In this document: one piece after another, positions 5,716 to 6,136 of the stretch
Position numbering within the stretch: the stretch's first letter is position 1
Layout of the letters: every line of letters begins with the position of its first letter
Assembly: GCA_902803155.1 (NCBI GenBank)
Contig: CADCOU010000185.1
Location: forward strand, 1 to 6,136
DNA: 6,136 nt
Origin: an uncultured Lachnospiraceae bacterium
Lineage (GTDB): Bacteria > Bacillota > Clostridia > Lachnospirales > Lachnospiraceae
Direction of reading: 5' to 3'
The notes under the pieces: generated by a model
The model's database searches: none
The model's input: only the letters and a program-made list of their open reading frames with translations
What the model was told of the DNA's origin: nothing
Position numbers and translations under genes: made by a program

Positions 5716-6039
5716 ATGAAGATCTTTCTGACAATTATCTTTCTTGCAGTATGTATTGCAATGATTGTTATCGTACTGATGCAGGAAGGAAAGTCTGCGG
5801 GCCTGGGTTCCATCGGCGGCATCGGAGAATCCTACTGGGGTAAGAACAAGAGCAGATCCATGGAAGGAAACCTGGTGAAGTTCACAAGGATCCTTGCGGC
5901 AGCGTTCCTGGTGATCGCACTTCTGCTGAACATGATCCCAGACAAGACGAAGGTCACGACACCGGCCACAACGGCTGAGACCGAGGTCGCTGCTGCCATG
6001 ACGGAAGCTGCGGAAGCACTTGCCGAGACGGAAGCCTGA
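5716..6039 (+). CDS. secG: Preprotein translocase subunit SecG
   Basis: Small membrane subunit of the SecYEG channel that assists SecA-driven protein export. It has 107 residues with two membrane helices, at about 2-22 (MKIFLTIIFLAVCIAMIVIV) and 57-74 (FTRILAAAFLVIALLL). They are joined by a glycine-rich loop with the family signature LMQEGKSAGLGSIGG at 21-35, then GESYWGKNKSRSMEG. The C-terminal 30 residues are rich in Ala, Thr and Glu (TTAETEVAAAMTEAAEA), a soluble, low-complexity extension. The start ATG has AAGGAG (5699-5704) 11 bases upstream and a closer GAGG (5710-5713). It probably has its own extended -10 promoter. The signature and topology make the assignment firm. Confidence 0.93.
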   Translation: MKIFLTIIFLAVCIAMIVIVLMQEGKSAGLGSIGGIGESYWGKNKSRSMEGNLVKFTRILAAAFLVIALLLNMIPDKTKVTTPATTAETEVAAAMTEAAEALAETEA

Positions 6040-6050
6040 ACATAAAAATA

Positions 6051-6079
6051 TTGACACGGATTCTGCCCTGTGATAGAAT
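6051..6079 (+). promoter_or_regulatory. Strong promoter of the downstream tRNA gene
   Basis: A perfect TTGACA (6051-6056), a 17-base spacer and TAGAAT (6074-6079, 5 of 6) preceded by TGA, giving an extended -10. Transcription would start near 6086, about 20 bases before the tRNA, a normal short 5' leader for RNase P removal. It is the best promoter match in the window, as expected for stable RNA. Confidence 0.75.
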
Positions 6080-6086
6080 CCGTGTC
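6053..6086. repeat. Perfect 12-bp inverted repeat overlapping the tRNA promoter
   Basis: GACACGGATTCT (6053-6064) and AGAATCCGTGTC (6075-6086) are exact reverse complements around a 10-base loop. The repeat covers most of the -35, the spacer and the -10. As RNA from secG it makes a strong hairpin, but GTTGACG and not a T-run follows on the plus strand. On the minus strand the hairpin would be followed by AATATTTTTATG, a better terminator tail. So it may be a secG transcript end, a terminator for the opposite strand, or an operator. Confidence 0.85.
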
Positions 6087-6106
6087 GTTGACGAATCAGT
6101 CAATAA

Positions 6107-6136
6107 GCTGCTGTGGCTCAGTCGGTAGAGCGTCAC
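6107..6136 (+). tRNA. 5' part of a tRNA gene (3' end outside window; perhaps tRNA-Thr or tRNA-Gly)
   Basis: The acceptor 5' strand GCTGCTG (6107-6113) is followed by TG at positions 8-9 and a full D arm, GCTC-AGTCGGTA-GAGC (6116-6131), with the invariant A14 and GG. The anticodon stem begins with TCAC at the window edge. The anticodon is outside the window, so the amino acid cannot be read. The start GCTG..GTGGCTCAGTCGGTAGAGCG resembles bacterial tRNA-Thr (GGU), with tRNA-Gly (GCC) as an alternative; this is recollection of consensus forms, not proof. Confidence 0.88.

Noticed and set aside
4828..6057. Long minus-strand reading frame of 409 codons opposite rlmB and secG
   Set aside because: It lies opposite two clearly identified genes, its translation is rich in Arg, His and Cys without any recognisable domain, and it is explained by codon bias of the plus-strand genes.
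1..6136. CRISPR array, complete defence island or toxin-antitoxin pair
   Set aside because: No regularly spaced repeats, no cas, methylase, transposase or antitoxin-like genes are present; apart from the HTH-Uma2 gene all genes are core housekeeping functions.

Overview
The window looks like chromosomal housekeeping DNA from a Firmicute of the class Clostridia, most likely a Lachnospiraceae-type gut anaerobe. The reasons are the moderate GC content judged by eye, the strong AAGGAG/GGAGG ribosome-binding sites, a Mini-ribonuclease III gene (mrnC) next to cysS and rlmB, and a SecG of Gram-positive type. Every supported gene lies on the plus strand. The long minus-strand reading frames are shadows of these genes.

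Layout. Positions 1-1152 hold the 3' part of lon (end of the AAA+ module and the whole protease domain, with an unusual charged linker and a lysine-rich tail). Positions 1153-1362 are a 210-base non-coding region with three copies of a CCATATATGG-centred motif, two of them forming a perfect 17-bp inverted repeat that overlaps a good sigma-A-type promoter. Positions 1363-2217 encode a 284-residue protein with an N-terminal helix-turn-helix-like segment joined to a Uma2-family (DUF820) PD-(D/E)XK nuclease-like domain. ispF follows after 26 bases with no visible terminator. A terminator-like hairpin and a new promoter separate ispF from cysS. mrnC overlaps the end of cysS. A hairpin and an AT-rich promoter-like region lead to rlmB. 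secG follows with its own extended -10 promoter. The window ends in the first 30 bases of a tRNA gene, whose promoter is covered by a perfect 12-bp inverted repeat.

How the parts fit. Lon (proteolysis), IspF (isoprenoid precursors), CysRS (tRNA charging), MrnC and RlmB (23S rRNA processing and methylation) and SecG (secretion) are ordinary core functions. cysS-mrnC is one translationally coupled unit, and rlmB and secG may have their own promoters. The unusual part is the HTH-Uma2 gene and its palindromic promoter, set between lon and ispF. The sequence suggests a DNA-binding nuclease-like protein that may control its own transcription and, by read-through, that of ispF. That regulatory model is inference; only the motifs, spacing and domain make-up are seen directly.
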